From the NCBI GenBank assembly GCA_964017195.1, contig OZ024897.1:8879951-8943950 (forward strand): 64,000 bases of DNA, written 5' to 3'. The notes beneath the pieces are model-generated. The model worked only from the letters and a program-made list of their open reading frames with translations. It was not told the DNA's origin and did no database searches. A program made the position numbers and the translations under genes. Positions 1-13,130 of the stretch are shown one piece after another. This stretch comes from Siderastrea radians (taxonomy: Eukaryota; Cnidaria; Anthozoa; Scleractinia; Rhizangiidae). The number at the start of each line of letters is the position of its first letter. Position 1 is the first letter of the stretch.

Positions 1-31
1 CAATCAGCCGTCAGTGAATCTGATGTCTTAC

Positions 32-1815
32 CCTGTACTTGGAAAGGTTGCTAGCTCTCGCTAATTCAGCCATTGCTAGAACGTAGAAGCACTCGGTAAA
101 TAGCGTCCTTTGAATCTTGATCGGCTGCCCCTCAGCTGTGACTTGAAAGTAACATCTTCCATCTTCAGGTCTCTTGATGTGGTTTAGGAGAAATTCACCA
201 CCTAGACGATACAAAAACCGATATTCAGTTTGTGAAAGAAAAATACTATTCTATCTTGCCATTACGTAGCCTGAGAAAACAGCCGACATTTTATGAGGTC
301 GCCACTTGACCCCTTGCAAAACGACGTTCACTGCCCAGATCTTGGTAGTGCTTCTGTTTGGTTGAAAGAAAATTCCAACCAATCAGAATTGGGTAGTGAA
401 CGTCATCAGTATAGAAATTTCTGCACTCGCTACTCAGACGTCGTTTTACGAGGGCTCAAGTGGCGACTCGTGAAACGTCGGCTGTTTTCTCAGGTCAGCC
501 ATTACGTTAGTAAGATAGTATTGTGTTAGTATTCTACGATTTATAAGAATTTCACCACCAACTTGCGCATGCTCAATCGAGTTACCATACACTTAGCCTT
601 CACGACTCCATGTCTTTTCTCCGTAAATTGTCGAGTTTTATAGGTACTTCTGGATTTAAAGAACACTCGAGATAAATGCGAAAAGCACTCGGCTGGGCCT
701 CATGCTTCTCCACGCATTTGCCTCAACATTATTACAAGCATTGTTTCAGCTTGCTTTTGTAGTTTTTCTTGTCTTTTGTAACCTTAGTGGGATCAGCTGT
801 TATTACTTATTAAAAACCTGCCAATGGCTTGTCACCATGGCCTAGGGGATAACCCCCGCGCCTTCTTTATTTAAGGAAGATCAAGCTTGAAGGGCCACTG
901 TGTAAACGTATTATAATTGGGGAAAATGGTTAGTTTAGTTCCTGTGTTTTGAAAGCAGTTTCCATCATTCTATTCAACTGAACAAAATCAAAGCCATTCA
1001 AAAAACACTGACAGTCATGAATTATCATGACAAATACCTGATAATGCAGCTTTTAGCATCTTTGCATTGCCGTATTTGGCAGTTTCATTGTAAAGCTTGG
1101 AGTACATCCACACCTACGAAACAAAACAGCAACTGCGTTTCTATCAGCGATAAACTATGGCAGTCCCGGGCATATTAACCACGAACTCTTTAGATTTGCA
1201 TAAACTACGTAGGTTTACTTCAGGTATTTATGACCATTTATGCGCTTTCTACGTATCATATAGCATATTATGCAGCTTTATATGGAAGGGAAGCTGAACC
1301 TGCATGGGGTGTGAAATATTATGATTACCCATTACGCAATTAAGACTCACAGTACATGTTCATCGAAATATAACGAGTATTGAAATTCAGTCGAAGTATA
1401 CATGTACGCTCTTCCCCGCCAAAACATACAACAAAGGAATGATTTTTTTTGGGGGGGGGAGGGGGGAGGAGGCGGGGGAAGGGACGCACTTGGGAGGGAA
1501 AGAATATAACTTAATAAATTAATCTATTACGACTGATATTAAGTTATACTTGTTTTTTTAGATATATTTAAAGCGAACAGCCGATATAGCAAAAAGAAAT
1601 CAATTGAAACAGAATGAGTTGGTTATATAGGATTTTCACTATTTTTGGCAAAGTGTGTTAAGGTGCAATAGACGCTAAGATGCTTCTTCATATTCAATTA
1701 ACTTTAACTTAAAGTTGTATTGAACAGTAGATGGCTGACCTGTCTGCCCTCAAGCCAACCGTACTTTGAATCATCATAAACTTTACCATCTCTTGCGAGA
1801 CAAACGTAGTAACCT
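32..1815 (-). CDS. RENBP: N-acylglucosamine 2-epimerase (renin-binding protein), three internal exons
   Basis: Three exons are read on the minus strand: 1815-1740, 1113-1038 and 201-32. Each is bounded by AG acceptors and GT donors, and the reading phase is kept across both introns. Together they encode a stretch typical of the (alpha/alpha)6-barrel epimerase family: a segment with [11 protein letters not shown] and WLEGRQ, then VWMYSKLYN, then GGEFLL through [18 protein letters not shown]. The enzyme interconverts N-acetylglucosamine and N-acetylmannosamine in the cytosol, feeding sialic-acid metabolism. The assignment rests on recalled family similarity. The gene runs off the left edge, so the 3' part is missing. 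The 5' exon or exons upstream of 1815, expected to encode the N-terminus, were not found. No stop or frameshift is seen in the three exons, so the gene is probably functional. Confidence 0.82.
242..523. repeat. Fold-back MITE-like element
   Basis: Two inverted arms of roughly 75-90 bp flank a centre of about 100 bp. The left arm begins CCTGAGAAAACAGCCGAC near 270 and the right arm is its near-complement ending near 498. The outer sequences (TACTAT... and ...ATAGTA) are partly complementary too. There is no coding capacity. This looks like a non-autonomous inverted-repeat transposon in the epimerase intron between exons 1113-1038 and 201-32. Confidence 0.7.
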
Positions 1816-4514
1816 CTGCAGTAAAAACAAAATTCACAAATCGTTAATGGCCGATTGCTTAAACGAAGACTAAATTAGACCTGGTTTAAGGCTAAATTGA
1901 GGTCAATACTGTGTCTCCACGAGCCACGTCTAAGCGGGTGAAAATAGTAATATTACTCTCGAACGATCTACAGACCACTAAGGCCACATCTATACAGAGT
2001 CTCAGCGCAAACAAATTGCGCTAATTGTTCTGACCTTGGTTAAAATTGCTGTAGACCATGTTTTTCTTAATCCCCGTCTAAACTTCGTTTATGCAATGCG
2101 CCCTGATTTTTTAAACAGTGGAGGTTAGAGTACGACTGGCAAATCTGAACAAACCAGAACACGAAGCAACCCTACAACCAGTGCCAAGCGCGGGAAAACG
2201 TGCGTAACACAACTTGTCATTGGATTGGTCTGGCTTCCGATTGGTCGAATATTAAACAGCAAGTTTACTCTGATTGGCTAGGGGTGCCAAGCGCGGAAAA
2301 AGACGCAACTGGTACCAAGGGCGGGAAAACGTGCAGTCGGTGCTAAGTTTTGGATTTTGCCTCCACTCCACAACCGAACTACGAACAACACTTGAAGGCA
2401 TGGGCGCGTCGGACAGCCAGGCCCATGCTATACTTTATTAACTCGTAGTAATACTCCAGTATTACAATAATTCTAAACGCGCCATAGCCGGACACGTAAA
2501 CCACAAAAAACCAACTATTGGAAAAAAAAGGGACCGTGTACTTCCAACCTATATGCTCTGGCGCTACCTTCGGGGTTTTAAGGTGTATAAGACTAAAAGA
2601 ATAAAGCAGCTATAACGTGAATATCGAGTGACAAATTGCTAATTAAGCATTACACACGAGTAAAGCTGACAACAAAAACACGCTAATATAACAACTGAAA
2701 ATAAATTTCACAAAATCAAGTTGATGCGGCGAGGCTGACCGTAGAATGACACGAATAACTCAACGGTTGCTATTTTAAACCCGCGAACCGCGATCCTTTA
2801 AGCGCAACACTCGAACCCAGTTCTCTGTTCCGCGCCGGAAAAATATTAATGTCAATTCTGATTGACACAGATTACGTTTTCAGTTACTTCTGAATAACAA
2901 GAAAACCTGGATGTCTTCAATAATTGGTTGGGGCTCATTCAACGAGTTTTTTTAATCAATGTGCTTGGGCTCAGCTAACGCGAAGCTAAATTAAGAGTGA
3001 ACTGATACAATACGGGTACAATATTGGGAATTTATCAATGACATCATTGCGTATGTTGTGACGTCATTACCCAAGGCTCTTATAAATTGTCAAGTGATCA
3101 AGGTTAAGTCGCACAAGGCCACAGAAGGCCCACACGGCCGAAGCTTAACCCGAAGCTTAACAACTGAGAGTATTGCTTCTCTCCCCTGAATGGGATGCTA
3201 GTCTATCGATGGGTTACACCTAAGCACCCATTTTATACGCCTGGGTGGAGAGAGAGAGAGAGAATGCAGAGTAAAGTTTTTGTCTAAGGAAATAAAGCAA
3301 TGGCAGGGACCAGGCCTCGAACTAACGACCTTCAGATCTAAAGTCCAACACGCTAACAAGTACACCCCCACATCTCCCAGGTTGAGTCCAGACTTACATG
3401 CGCGAAGATCATCATATTTTGTGCAGGAGCTGGGGTGTTTATAGTCTCCTACGCAGCCATTCTTATGGTCATTGCGAGACGACGCTAAGAACGGAGGAGA
3501 CTGGGGTTTTCATGTCCTCTGCCAAAACTAACGTCGGGATAAATTTTACAATTTTACTTCACAAAAAGACCAATGTGAAAGGTGATGCCACACAGAAACA
3601 AGGACTAATTGCGCACAGCAGTATCGAGAAAAAAAAAGGGATACCACAGGCAAGTCACGGTTTCTTTCTAAGCATATATGAAAATGTCTTGGTATCGATG
3701 CCAGCCCACTATGAGCAAAAATACCACTACTACCGAAAAACAATTGGTATATTGGCCACATTCTCAAGTATCTAAAATTAGTAAGGTATTATTTATTTAA
3801 AACTTCCTTTGTGCAACTGCCGCGTGGCGATATCCTCGATAAGCTCAGGCACGAACCAATATTTCATATATGATAACGCCACGTATGCCCTATATAAATT
3901 ATTAAATTAAATTTTAACTACGAATACCTTGTAAAAGGTATTGTAATAGAGTCGATATAGTAGAGAGATTTTACTCAGCCCGAGAAATCGATTATGGAAT
4001 AATAACGACCTATTACTCCTTAAATGATTTGTTTTCTCTTGTCTGTTGGGCACTGGTGCAATATTACACCTCATTATAACACTTAGTAGAGTGCCCTAGC
4101 TTGGTAAGAGTCTCCCTGCAGCTCAGTTATTAGAGCATCCACCGTGTGGAAGGCCCCAATCGCTTCAGACATTTAGAGAAAATTGGGAAGAGTAAATAGA
4201 TACCTTTGAACTTTCATAAAATTTGTAAACTATTTCTGTTTGTTTTTCTTTTGAGTAGAGAAGAAGTCCAACTTGGATTTTCGGAAGGTATGAGCAGTTT
4301 GTAAATGGAGGAGGGGGGGGGGGGTTTACCTAAGTCTCTTTTTGAAAGCCCCTGAATGATAAGGAGGAAAAAGAAAAATGAAAAAAAGCCCTCTAACCCT
4401 TAGCTCGAATGTCTTCCTACAGTAAATTCTGATTTTGCCTTGTAAAAAATATGACGTGCCAACGGATGGCATGCCAGTAGCCGCATCTTATGGAAAACAT
4501 GTAGTGATTACTCA
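1816..4514. other. Host non-coding stretch, no gene recognised
   Basis: This is probably intron or intergenic DNA upstream of the epimerase exons. It holds a G-rich run (about 1449-1490), a cluster of three copies of a CCAAGCGCGG(G)AAAA motif between 2185 and 2330, a GA microsatellite near 3249-3263, a tRNA-related repeat (separate entry) and poly-G near 4310-4323. Short open frames here show no family resemblance. Confidence 0.5.
3180..3390 (-). repeat. tRNA-derived SINE-like fragment
   Basis: Read on the minus strand, 3301-3375 has a tRNA-like outline. It includes GTTCGAGGCCTGG, similar to a Pol III B box, preceded by an A-box-like GTTAGCGTGTTGG. It does not fold into a clean cloverleaf. 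Just beyond it, 3437-3512 contains partly complementary TCTCCTACGCAGCC and GGAGGAGA segments typical of small fold-back repeats. This is a decayed repeat, not a working tRNA gene. Confidence 0.35.
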
Positions 4515-5190
4515 CCTGGAATAAGGGCCCAAGCATAAACTACAGAAAACATTCAATTGTTCATTACAATCGCCATCTGAGTCTCTATCAACACATGGAA
4601 TAAATAAAACGCACAGCCCTTTTTTTGGGAACATTTTTGAGTGCAATCATCACGACTGGTGGGATTCGCTTGGCAAACCATCCACAGCTTGCGCTGCGAA
4701 ATTATTACTTAATCAGCTAACCCTCTAATTTCATTTACAAAGGCAATCAAGATCAAAACAAGCCAAGATTCCAAAATTTCCATTTGATAATTATTTAAAA
4801 CAAGCTGGATTATCATAGAGTACGGCTGACGAACTTTCGGTTGAGTGGTCACACTTCAAGTTAGGATTTCATTGACCGACTAAAAAGTTACGCTACCTCA
4901 ACTGTTACGAGTTTCTTGTCTCTAGATGTGAAAGGTTGTTTACCAACGTTTGATTTTCTTACCCGTTCCTGATATCTTTGGAATTCTCCAACCAGAAATT
5001 CACAGTTCTGTCGAGTTCTTCTTCCATTCGAGTCAAGTAGAGCTCCAGCTGCTCGCGATAAACACTCATTTTCGCAGCACCTCTTGCACGGCCAGGCTCT
5101 GCAGTTAAAATCAAATGGTTGGAATAGGTCAAATTCTTTTGTATAACAATTACAAGGCCTGTTAAACAGTTTGTGTGATCGTGGGAACAT
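4515..5190 (-). CDS. Possible cysteine-rich host exons, unrecognised
   Basis: Two minus-strand stretches could be exons. The first (about 5190-4968) reads a cysteine-rich segment containing CRAWPCKRCCENECLSRAAG and ends at a plausible donor, CGG|GTAAGA. The second (about 4640-4515) reads CVDRDSDGDCNEQLNVFC and ends at CCAG|GTGAGT. The cysteine spacing suggests an extracellular protein, but I recognise no family. There is an in-frame stop just before the first methionine. Splicing between the two is not proven and both could be chance. Confidence 0.22.
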
Positions 5191-5261
5191 GCCTTAGTCT
5201 TGTGGAGTGTCTGTTTTGTATGGCTGATTCGCTGCCAAAATTAAAACTCATTTCATATAGT

Positions 5262-5510
5262 GAGAGTATATGGATGACATCCTTTAGTGTAAAAATTCTG
5301 TTGAAAGCTATTCAGTAGTACTTTCCCGTCGTACTATTTGTTTATGCTGTACAAAGTTTTGATTCCGCGGATGAATTTCTCGAATGTTAGTATTCTAATG
5401 AAGTGAAAGCTACTGAGCAGTACTTTCCTGTGGTACTGTATTGTAATATACAAGGTGGCCCTAGCGTTTGAGTCTGTGGATGACATTCTTACGTTATATT
5501 TTAAATGTAG
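5262..5510. repeat. Diverged tandem repeat of about 120 bp
   Basis: The block with AAAGCTA-TCAGTAGTACTTTCCCGT, GTACTAT, CTGTACAAAG and a GGATGA-TTCT motif occurs about two and a half times in succession with many substitutions. It has no coding potential. Confidence 0.45.
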
Positions 5511-5639
5511 GATATCCAGCACTTTTTTCTTTTATGCTGCATGTATTTCAAAATTTTTCGAAATAATATTTTTATTTTCGCTAGTTAGGCCACCATTTAG
5601 AGTGCCCAATCGCAATTGCCAAGCGACGCGGCAGTGAGT

Positions 5640-8600
5640 CTACACTCGCAATTCAGATGCGGGTTGCATGAAGTTAATGAAACTATCTTGAACAATTGAA
5701 CAATTGAAGAAAAGTTTAAACAACTTCTTCAGCCGTGGGAACAGGTCAATGTTGAACAAACTCTGTCGATTGTTTTTGTTTGGTAAAACTATCCGTTTCC
5801 AATTTACCCTCGCCACACGCGTCTGTAACCTGTGGGTTATCCTGAAACCGCAGATAAATGTTTCCTTCCGGAATTGATTATCAGATGATGTTTATATATT
5901 CTCTACTCACGATTAATTTGTAAATAAGTTAATCATTTCTACAGGATCTCAATCACTACGAGCGCAAATATAATTGTACCAAAATTTGTTGGCCTGGGGC
6001 TAGTAAGCTAGGCTATAAATGGATTAAACTGCGAAATTAATATGACCCAACACCTCAATTAGCAATATCCTGTCGTTTCTATATTATGCTAAGGACAAAA
6101 AAAGCGATATTCGAATAAGTAGTTAGAGAATAAAATCAAAACCTCTCGAAGAGTGACGTAGAATAGACGTCGAAAAAATGTGCTTGTTTACAATGGAGTT
6201 CTGGCAAGAAATCCAATCTTGAGTGAATTGCAAATTTACACAGCGTTTCTAATCACGCGATGGTTATGGAATGTAAACTGTTTATTCCGCTTTTCGAGTC
6301 TCATGATGTGAAAATTATTGAGAACTAGAAGGAACTGTAGATAAAACGGAGACATGAAATTAAATACTGCACTAAAAATGCAGCAATCCACTTTCAGGGA
6401 ACGCTATTTTGTGTAAAGGTACCTTGTAAGAATAGCTTATCTTTCAAGCAAGGATATACCGTAGTTACAAAGAAAAACGATAGTCACTTGAACTCCCACC
6501 GGACTACGGTTCAACAGTTACAGCATGGGGCAACTAATTGATCAGTTTTCTACGTTCTTAGTAATTCTGATTTCAGGTTTTCGCCAAACGCTACTTGAAA
6601 GTTACATGTAACAGCAAAATGTTCTCAAGAACGGCAGCCTGTACGACAGTGTGAAAAAGTCTCCTCTTTTCCGTTTCGTGGTCTGAGTTTCGTAAAAAGT
6701 GTAGCGATGATCTTAACTCACTTCTACACGGGCAAATGCCACAACAAAAGTATTGAAACAATTACGTCGTTAAAAGCACCTCTAGTGAAACTTAATGTAC
6801 TTGCTACGTAGTTGTACGCAAATTTATCGTAAACTTGCATCGTATATATAAACAGGGCCTTTTTCGAAACCACACAGTGGTGTATAACATAGTGTTACTT
6901 AGCTTTAACGTACCTTTAAGTTGCTTTTAGAAAAGGTATGAAGGTTAGCAAGTATTCTGCGGCAGACGAAGTTTTCGGCCGCACCTAGCCAGCTGCAAGT
7001 TATACGCGTTATGGAGGCAACGCCAGCGAAAGAGGATAAGGCTTAGTGATATTGAGCTGTTGTTTCACGATGCGACTGATATAAGTTTCTAATTTCATAA
7101 TATTGACAGTATCAAATATGGTAATTATAGCGTCGTCTAATCATGCCCTAAAGCTGTTGATAGCATGAGGCCACTGCACCAAACAATTTATCAGCTGACC
7201 CATTCGTGCGACAAGTGATGTGGAACGCTAATGCCTTACTGAGAGATCAAACATGAAGTTGAAAGTAGTACTGTCCTGTTACGCACATACAGCTGTTCCC
7301 CTCCCCCTCCTTAGTTTCCTTGAGAAGACAACCAGATTAACACACTGACCCCTGAACCGCCCGTAACCGCCCTGGTTTAACCACGTCCCTTGTACCACTT
7401 GTGACGTCGCCAGTTTTAACGGGCCTAGACAACTTTGACAATTAACTTGTGCAGGGAGATGAGGTCTTCCAAGCCAAGCTAAGCCATACCCAAATGAGTA
7501 TGATTGAGTCAAACAGGCCAGAGAAAAACGCAAAACTGCAAAAAACCGTGTAACTTTGACCAGAAAATTCCAATGAGAATCCTGTCCCACTACCCACTTG
7601 TACTTCCTTCAAAAAAATTCCCGATCCTCGGGCTTTTTGCCAAACCTTTTCCCACCGAAAGGAAGCCTAGTAAATGCCCAACAAAAGAAAAAAAAAACGG
7701 GGAAAGAAAAGCGAAAGAAGCGGGGAGGAGAGAAAGCGAAAGATAAAAGTCGAGGCGGCAGGGAAAATTTCTCGAAAAAAAACGCGAAATTTTGCTTTCT
7801 GCGCTTGCCCAAACTTCGAAAGCTGTAATTTGGCATCGGGAAGGAAAGCTAGTGTAGTGCTCGACTTATAAACAACGTTTTGGACAGTTTCGATTCTTTT
7901 GGCTACACAGTGACCAGGTGACCTAAAAACGGCTTGACTCGCTGCAAAAGGCATTTTTTTTGCAAAATTTCCAGGAGCCAATGAGTTAAATAAAGAAATA
8001 AAACCACCTGTCTGGGAGAACAGACTGTCTTGGTCTCCACATCTTGTGTCACTTGCTAAAAGATACTTTTTTAGTAACCGGAAGCCTTGTTCCGCAGAAT
8101 CCTACTTGACACATTCGAAGTGGACAAATTTCAAATTGGAATGCTTTCCAAAAGCAGATAAATTTTTGTGCCGAGCTGTTCAGTAAGAGCTGCAAAGATC
8201 AACGTCTTGAAATCCAGTTTTTGAATGCAGACTCAAGTAACAACAATAAAGTCATTTCAAGAAGACTATAGATCGGCCCAAATTGGTCTGCTTAAAGACC
8301 AAACTCCACTAAACCTGAAACACATACAGAGAGTAACTCCAAATATTTCAGCTGATTAAATGTATACAGGAATATGCTAAATGTTAGCTTTATCACTTTT
8401 AGCCCCAGTATCAGCATGGATATTCTCCTCACTGTTCTCTTATTATTTGTTATGGTGCTAGGTGGAAGAATTTGCTTAAACATCAAGAAATTTTGTCTTT
8501 GGTGCATGACCATTTCCTCTATTCTCGTGACCTGAATGTTTGATCAAGTAGTGATAATCTAAGGAGAAATTAGATGCTCGTCACTTCTGGGGCTTAAAGG

Positions 8601-8717
8601 GTGAGGCGTTCCATCAATGATGGTAAGACAGGAGGTCCAGATGATACTTGTAGGACGGTGCCTTCTAATAGATGTGTTTTTGCTAAGGTTATGACTATGA
8701 GGAAAACGTAGATCTTA
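5640..8717. other. Host non-coding stretch, no gene recognised
   Basis: AT-rich sequence with no recognisable domain on either strand. A purine-rich tract at 7679-7790 yields long but low-complexity lysine/arginine-rich open frames that I treat as artefacts. Confidence 0.5.
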
Positions 8718-8912
8718 GCAATGGTTACTGGAATCCAAAAAGAAAAATGTGGGTAGCCACGCATTTTTCAGAGGTAATTAAGCAACCATAATTCTAAAGA
8801 AACGTTAAAATACAAAGAGTGTATGACATTTTCTTTCCAAATTTAAGGTCAATTATCTCTGAAAAATGCGTGGTTACCGCCAATTTTCTTTTTGGATTCT
8901 GATAGCCCTTGC
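8718..8912. repeat. Inverted repeat, MITE-like
   Basis: A left arm near 8722-8780 (GGAATCCAAAAAGAAAA ... GCATTTTTCAGAGGTAATT) is matched by an inverted right arm near 8853-8910 (AATTATCTCTGAAAAATGC ... TTTTCTTTTTGGATTC). The arms are about 60 bp and the spacer about 70 bp. It encodes no protein. Confidence 0.6.
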
Positions 8913-9169
8913 TAAGATTTGCTTTTTCCATGTAGTCATAAACTGCGCAAAAATATTGTTGTATTAGGGGGCAAATTCCTTAAGAAAACCGAATATCCTG
9001 AGATGCGCAGAACGTATACGCAGTAACAAAAATAGGCACTGCCCTTAAAAAGGCTTTGCTGATTGCAAATTTCCAAACGACTGGAAGTCAGTAGTATCCC
9101 TACAAAGGGCAAACTTCTCGCTCGGAGTAATTACACTACAGACACATCTCTTTTGTATTCCTGGTAAGA

Positions 9170-9565
9170 TCTTAGAAGAGGGTAGCAATTCTAGCTACTG
9201 TAGATAACATCCTTACCGAAAATAATCTAATTCGGTAAAAACCAGTCGGGTTTTCTTCAGGGAAGGTCTTCAGCTTCTTTTGCTCACAGTGACTGAAAAA
9301 CGACGCCAGGCTATTGATCAGGGTAAGGTTATTGGAGTTCTATTTTTAGATTTCCTGAAAAAACCCTTCGACTGCATTTCCCATGAATCTTTGTCTTCTG
9401 GAATCTGCGGGAAAGCTTTTGACTGTCTCACAGACCATCTTCGAAACAGGCATCACGATTTGTGAATTGAATATAAATGGCCAAACTCTAAAATCAGGCC
9501 CCGAGGTCCTTTCTCAAAACTCCCTCAGACGTTTCCGGCTTGAAGAACTGCAGGCTCGTTACTGA
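9170..9565 (+). pseudogene. Decayed non-LTR retrotransposon reverse transcriptase fragment
   Basis: The frame at 9280-9465 contains DQGKVIGVLFLDFLKKPFD followed by a CLTDHLRNR-like segment, and an overlapping frame gives ELNINGQTLKSGPE. This is the order expected around the first catalytic aspartate of LINE-type reverse transcriptases (a VFLDFxKAFD-like motif, then the LxxRxQ and xxNG region). Stops and frame changes break it within a few hundred bases, so it is a fossil. Confidence 0.6.
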
Positions 9566-9796
9566 TCTTGCCAATGTCAATGTTTTCCAATGTCAGACAT
9601 AACTGTTGAATTTTCTTCAATCGGGAAATGCTTTGAGCCTGGTTTGCAAAATGAAGTCAAAAAGCGATGGCAGTGACCCCTAAATATTAACAGAACGCTA
9701 AGGACGAATATTGTTTTTTTGTTTTGTTTTGTTTTGCATTGTTTTTTTTAAAGAGAAAGAAGACAGGATAATTACATTACAAATAAACAAGGGGGT

Positions 9797-9831
<35 letters not shown>

Positions 9832-9845
9832 TGACGTGAAACACA

Positions 9846-10010
9846 AAATTTTGCCGGGATTTATCAACTGAGTTGATAAGGTAGATTGGCCACCGTGAAG
9901 AGATTGAAAGGATTCGCTCTGACGAAGGGCTAACGCTCGAAACGTCAGCTTTCAATCTCTTTACGGTGGCCAATCTACCTTATCAACTCAGTTGATAAAT
10001 CCAAAATTTT
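9846..10010. repeat. Long inverted repeat around a hammerhead-ribozyme-like core
   Basis: Arms of about 55-60 bp (from GGATTTATCAACTGAGTTGA on the left and its complement on the right) enclose CTGACGA at 9919-9925, a short GGGC/GCTC hairpin and GAAAC at 9939-9943 followed by GTC. CUGANGA plus GAAA is the conserved core of hammerhead ribozymes. Such motifs occur in Penelope-like elements and retrozymes. The A after CUGACGA leaves stem II imperfect, so catalysis is uncertain. Confidence 0.5.
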
Positions 10011-12690
10011 ACATTACAAATACATTATTACGTTTATAAGCTTCTATCTTTTACAATGTTTTTCTTTTTGTTAATTGTATGCAATATTAAACTAACATAC
10101 AAAACATTTTAAACTAAATTTAGACGAGAAATAATAATGAGTCAGTTTTAAGTAAACGTCTTCCAGTGTTTATATGTGTGTACATATCGAATAGCTCTCT
10201 AGCCTCCCGTGCGCACGATCTCAGCCCTAAGAACGTCTGTGTGGGAGGCTAATAGCTTTCCGTTTCAACAAAAACGGTTCCCTCCTCCGTTATGAGTGTA
10301 AATACCACAGCGGTACTTGCTTTGTCATGAAATGTAGATAGTCTGAGCGAAAACCATATGGCGTAGACCTCTTGTTTATAAAACGCTTTTTCGTTGTCGG
10401 GCGGTATTTTGTATGCATTACTTGTAACGACAGATACAACTGACCACTTTCAAGATCACAGCGGTGCAATGGACAAGCTCGCGCAACTGATTGAGCAGAT
10501 TTTTTGGTGACAATTTTTTATTGCGAACAAGTTTGAACATTTTCACGAAAACACCCTCTGGCTATATGATCAGACCACACCCGACAACCTTTTGCTCCGG
10601 CACAAAAACTAAGTGCAGTTTTGTGAACAACAGAGCGGTACAGTCTTTTTACCATTGTTTACTGAAACGAAATACGAGGTGTCTGACCATCGTGACGTCA
10701 CATACAAATCTGCCACGGAAATTCAAAGGAAAGTTAACAAATGGCTTCCTCGCAAATGTTTACAGTCCAGTTTCTCAAAAAGAACAGATCAAAACAATAA
10801 AAGAACGAAAGGTATGCTGCATGCTATAACATAAAAAGTATTCTTAATGCAAATTGGTCCTCAAAACAAAATAACCAATTGGCGATAACACTCAAAAGAT
10901 TTCATGGACGCCTTGGTCGATCGATTGAAATCGTGATCAAGATCACCTTTCAGAAGCTGTATCTCACAAACCCTAAGATGTGTCGCTTGGAGACAAAAAC
11001 ATAACTTTTGTATGTATAAACTCTTTCCAATTTTAGGAAAATAAAATTGCGTAACAATTTCATTAAAATGATCAGTGGCTTTAAACATCATTAAAATGTG
11101 GAGAAGAATACTACTCCAATACAAAGAAACGTTTACTGTGAATTCATCTGCTTGGTTCGAAGTTAATAATGGACCACAGTAATTCCTTACTTTGCTAAAC
11201 TATCTTGTAAAAAACGACAAAGATGACAACATTTGCTGGAGGCGAGGCAAAACAGCTGACACGCCGGCTTTCCGGCCAAATTTCTGCTGATCTCTTATCG
11301 AATAATTATAAAAAACCACAGTTTATCTAAAACGCCAACTTTCTCAGGTTACTGATGTTAAGGGTTAACAAGGCTCTCTCTTTACTAGAATGGTCCTCAG
11401 TTTGACTGTTTTAAAAGTAATTAATCTTTGAAAATCAAATGACAGGACCAATTCAATTTATTTGCGAAACGGTCATCGTCAGTTGTAGCTAGTTGTGGAT
11501 CAAGTAGACGGTCAAACTCTTTCTAAAACACTATGCAACCTGGACAGCAACTGAATCTAAAGGAAACTGGAGGTATTGAGAATAAATCACTGAATCACTG
11601 ATCCAAATGGTACTCAAATATATCTATTAGTTTTCATAAAAAAGTACAGAACCAGATCAGCGAAGACTTGTTTCCTCAGGCGCCCGCATAATTTGCGAGC
11701 TGATTCAGGTTTTTATGTTGTTCTGCAAAAGTGTAGTTTACACGGGTTAAATGAGGTGGCAAAAATTTGCTAAGTTCGATTCGGCTCTTTCCCTAGCAAT
11801 TAAATGTCACTATTCTTTCCTTATACAGAAGATGGAAGCAAATACTGTAAGAAAAGTTAACTTTTAAGTGCTAAATATACCCTTCTAGGTTCGCCTTGAC
11901 TCAGCTAAACAAACGGACTGATCATTTTTTGGCAACTACTATACCACTTTTTTTCAACTTGGGTACTTTTGTTAAACTATAGGCTAGTCCGTAGCCAAGT
12001 TTCAAGTTTCCCTGTGGTATATAACTGAAATAAACACACTTTTTGGGACGCCGACAATAACAATTTTCCCGCATAATTCTTCGATCGCAGAGAGTAAACA
12101 TGACTCTTAAAACATTATTTAAGTGTGATGTTAACGTTAAGACAAAGAGCCACTTACCTATATCGAAAAAAGGGATGACTAAAATTCCATTACCCAAGAA
12201 AACAAGCTTAGCTGAAAGCTTAATAGCACAAAAAATACGTTTGTAGCCCGAACTCTAACATAGTTGCCAGCGCCATTTTTGAAGACTCGACAAACTCGCG
12301 CGCTTTTCACGTCGTGATGTCACGATGGCCAGACACCTCGAACCAGCCGAGCGGCGAGTTCATCACTCCCTCCTGCACCAGTCTCTCCAGATTCTGGTAC
12401 GAGATTGCTTCAATCCGGTTACTGAGTCGAAACACCCAGTGACCTCTGATAGTTCCCTTTCAAACACACCTGCATGCACTGTGGTAGTTGGATTCAATGA
12501 TGCGGTGGGCGCGAACATCATTGAAAAGTTTGTTAGCCAAAAAATAATAATTTGTCCTCAGAATCTAGTGGTACAGCAAAATGAAATGAATACACGCTAT
12601 AACTAGCTGTCAGCAAAGCCACTACAAACTAGAACTATTTGAAAAGATGGAATATTCAGCATGTCGCGAGCGTGGGATAAAGAAAAGATC
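10011..12690. other. Host non-coding stretch, no gene recognised
   Basis: No supported gene. A small inverted repeat, GCCTCCCGTGCGCAC ... GTGTGGGAGGC, lies at 10200-10250. Short open frames at 10491-10834, 11922-12197 and 12325-12606 have no recognisable motifs and no clear splice structure. Confidence 0.5.
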
Positions 12691-12785
12691 TGTGTTCCCG
12701 ACGGGAATCGAACCCATGACCTTCCGTACACCGGTCGGACGCTGTAACCACTGAGCTACTGGGAGACTCGTGGCGAGCATAGGTC
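12691..12785 (-). repeat. tRNA-related sequence (SINE head or tRNA pseudogene)
   Basis: On the minus strand the segment contains TAGCTCAGTGG (A box) and GGGTTCGATTCC (B box) at tRNA spacing, with a T-arm ATGGG/CCCGT. The acceptor stem has at least three mismatches and no clean anticodon arm forms. A Pol III-derived repeat is more likely than a functional tRNA gene. Confidence 0.5.
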
Positions 12786-13130
12786 ATATTTACTGAGTTC
12801 GTGGTGACACGCGTCCTGCATACTGCTAGGATCAGCGATGTCGAAGTGTCCTATAGGTGATATTTTGCTCGCAAAAACATTTGGCGATTTTAAGAAGCTG
12901 TTCTCATATGCAAGTTTTCAGAATCCCAAAGGGAGTTCCTTCGAACCTTAGAGCCCCGAAATTGTTGCCATGGAGCCCTTAGCAAGAAGGCTTTCTTTAC
13001 TTGCAGCCCAGACAAAAAATGTTTTTGTCTGGCCAAATAGAACCCTGGAGTGAAGCGATGGAGACTTGAGCTCTGGAGCCCTGCATTTTTTATCCCGGAG
13101 CCTGGAGCTCTAAACCCTTTTGGGACCCTG
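12786..13130. other. Non-coding, short repeated GGAGCCC/TGGAGC motifs
   Basis: Between about 12945 and 13120 the motif GAGCCC/GGAGCTC recurs several times in irregular spacing. It has no coding potential and no recognised repeat family. Confidence 0.3.

Noticed and set aside
7504..7981. Several overlapping lysine/arginine- or phenylalanine-rich frames
   Set aside because: Caused by a purine-rich tract; no family features or splice context.
12691..12785. Functional host tRNA gene on the minus strand
   Set aside because: Acceptor stem mismatches and no proper anticodon arm; better explained as a tRNA-derived repeat.
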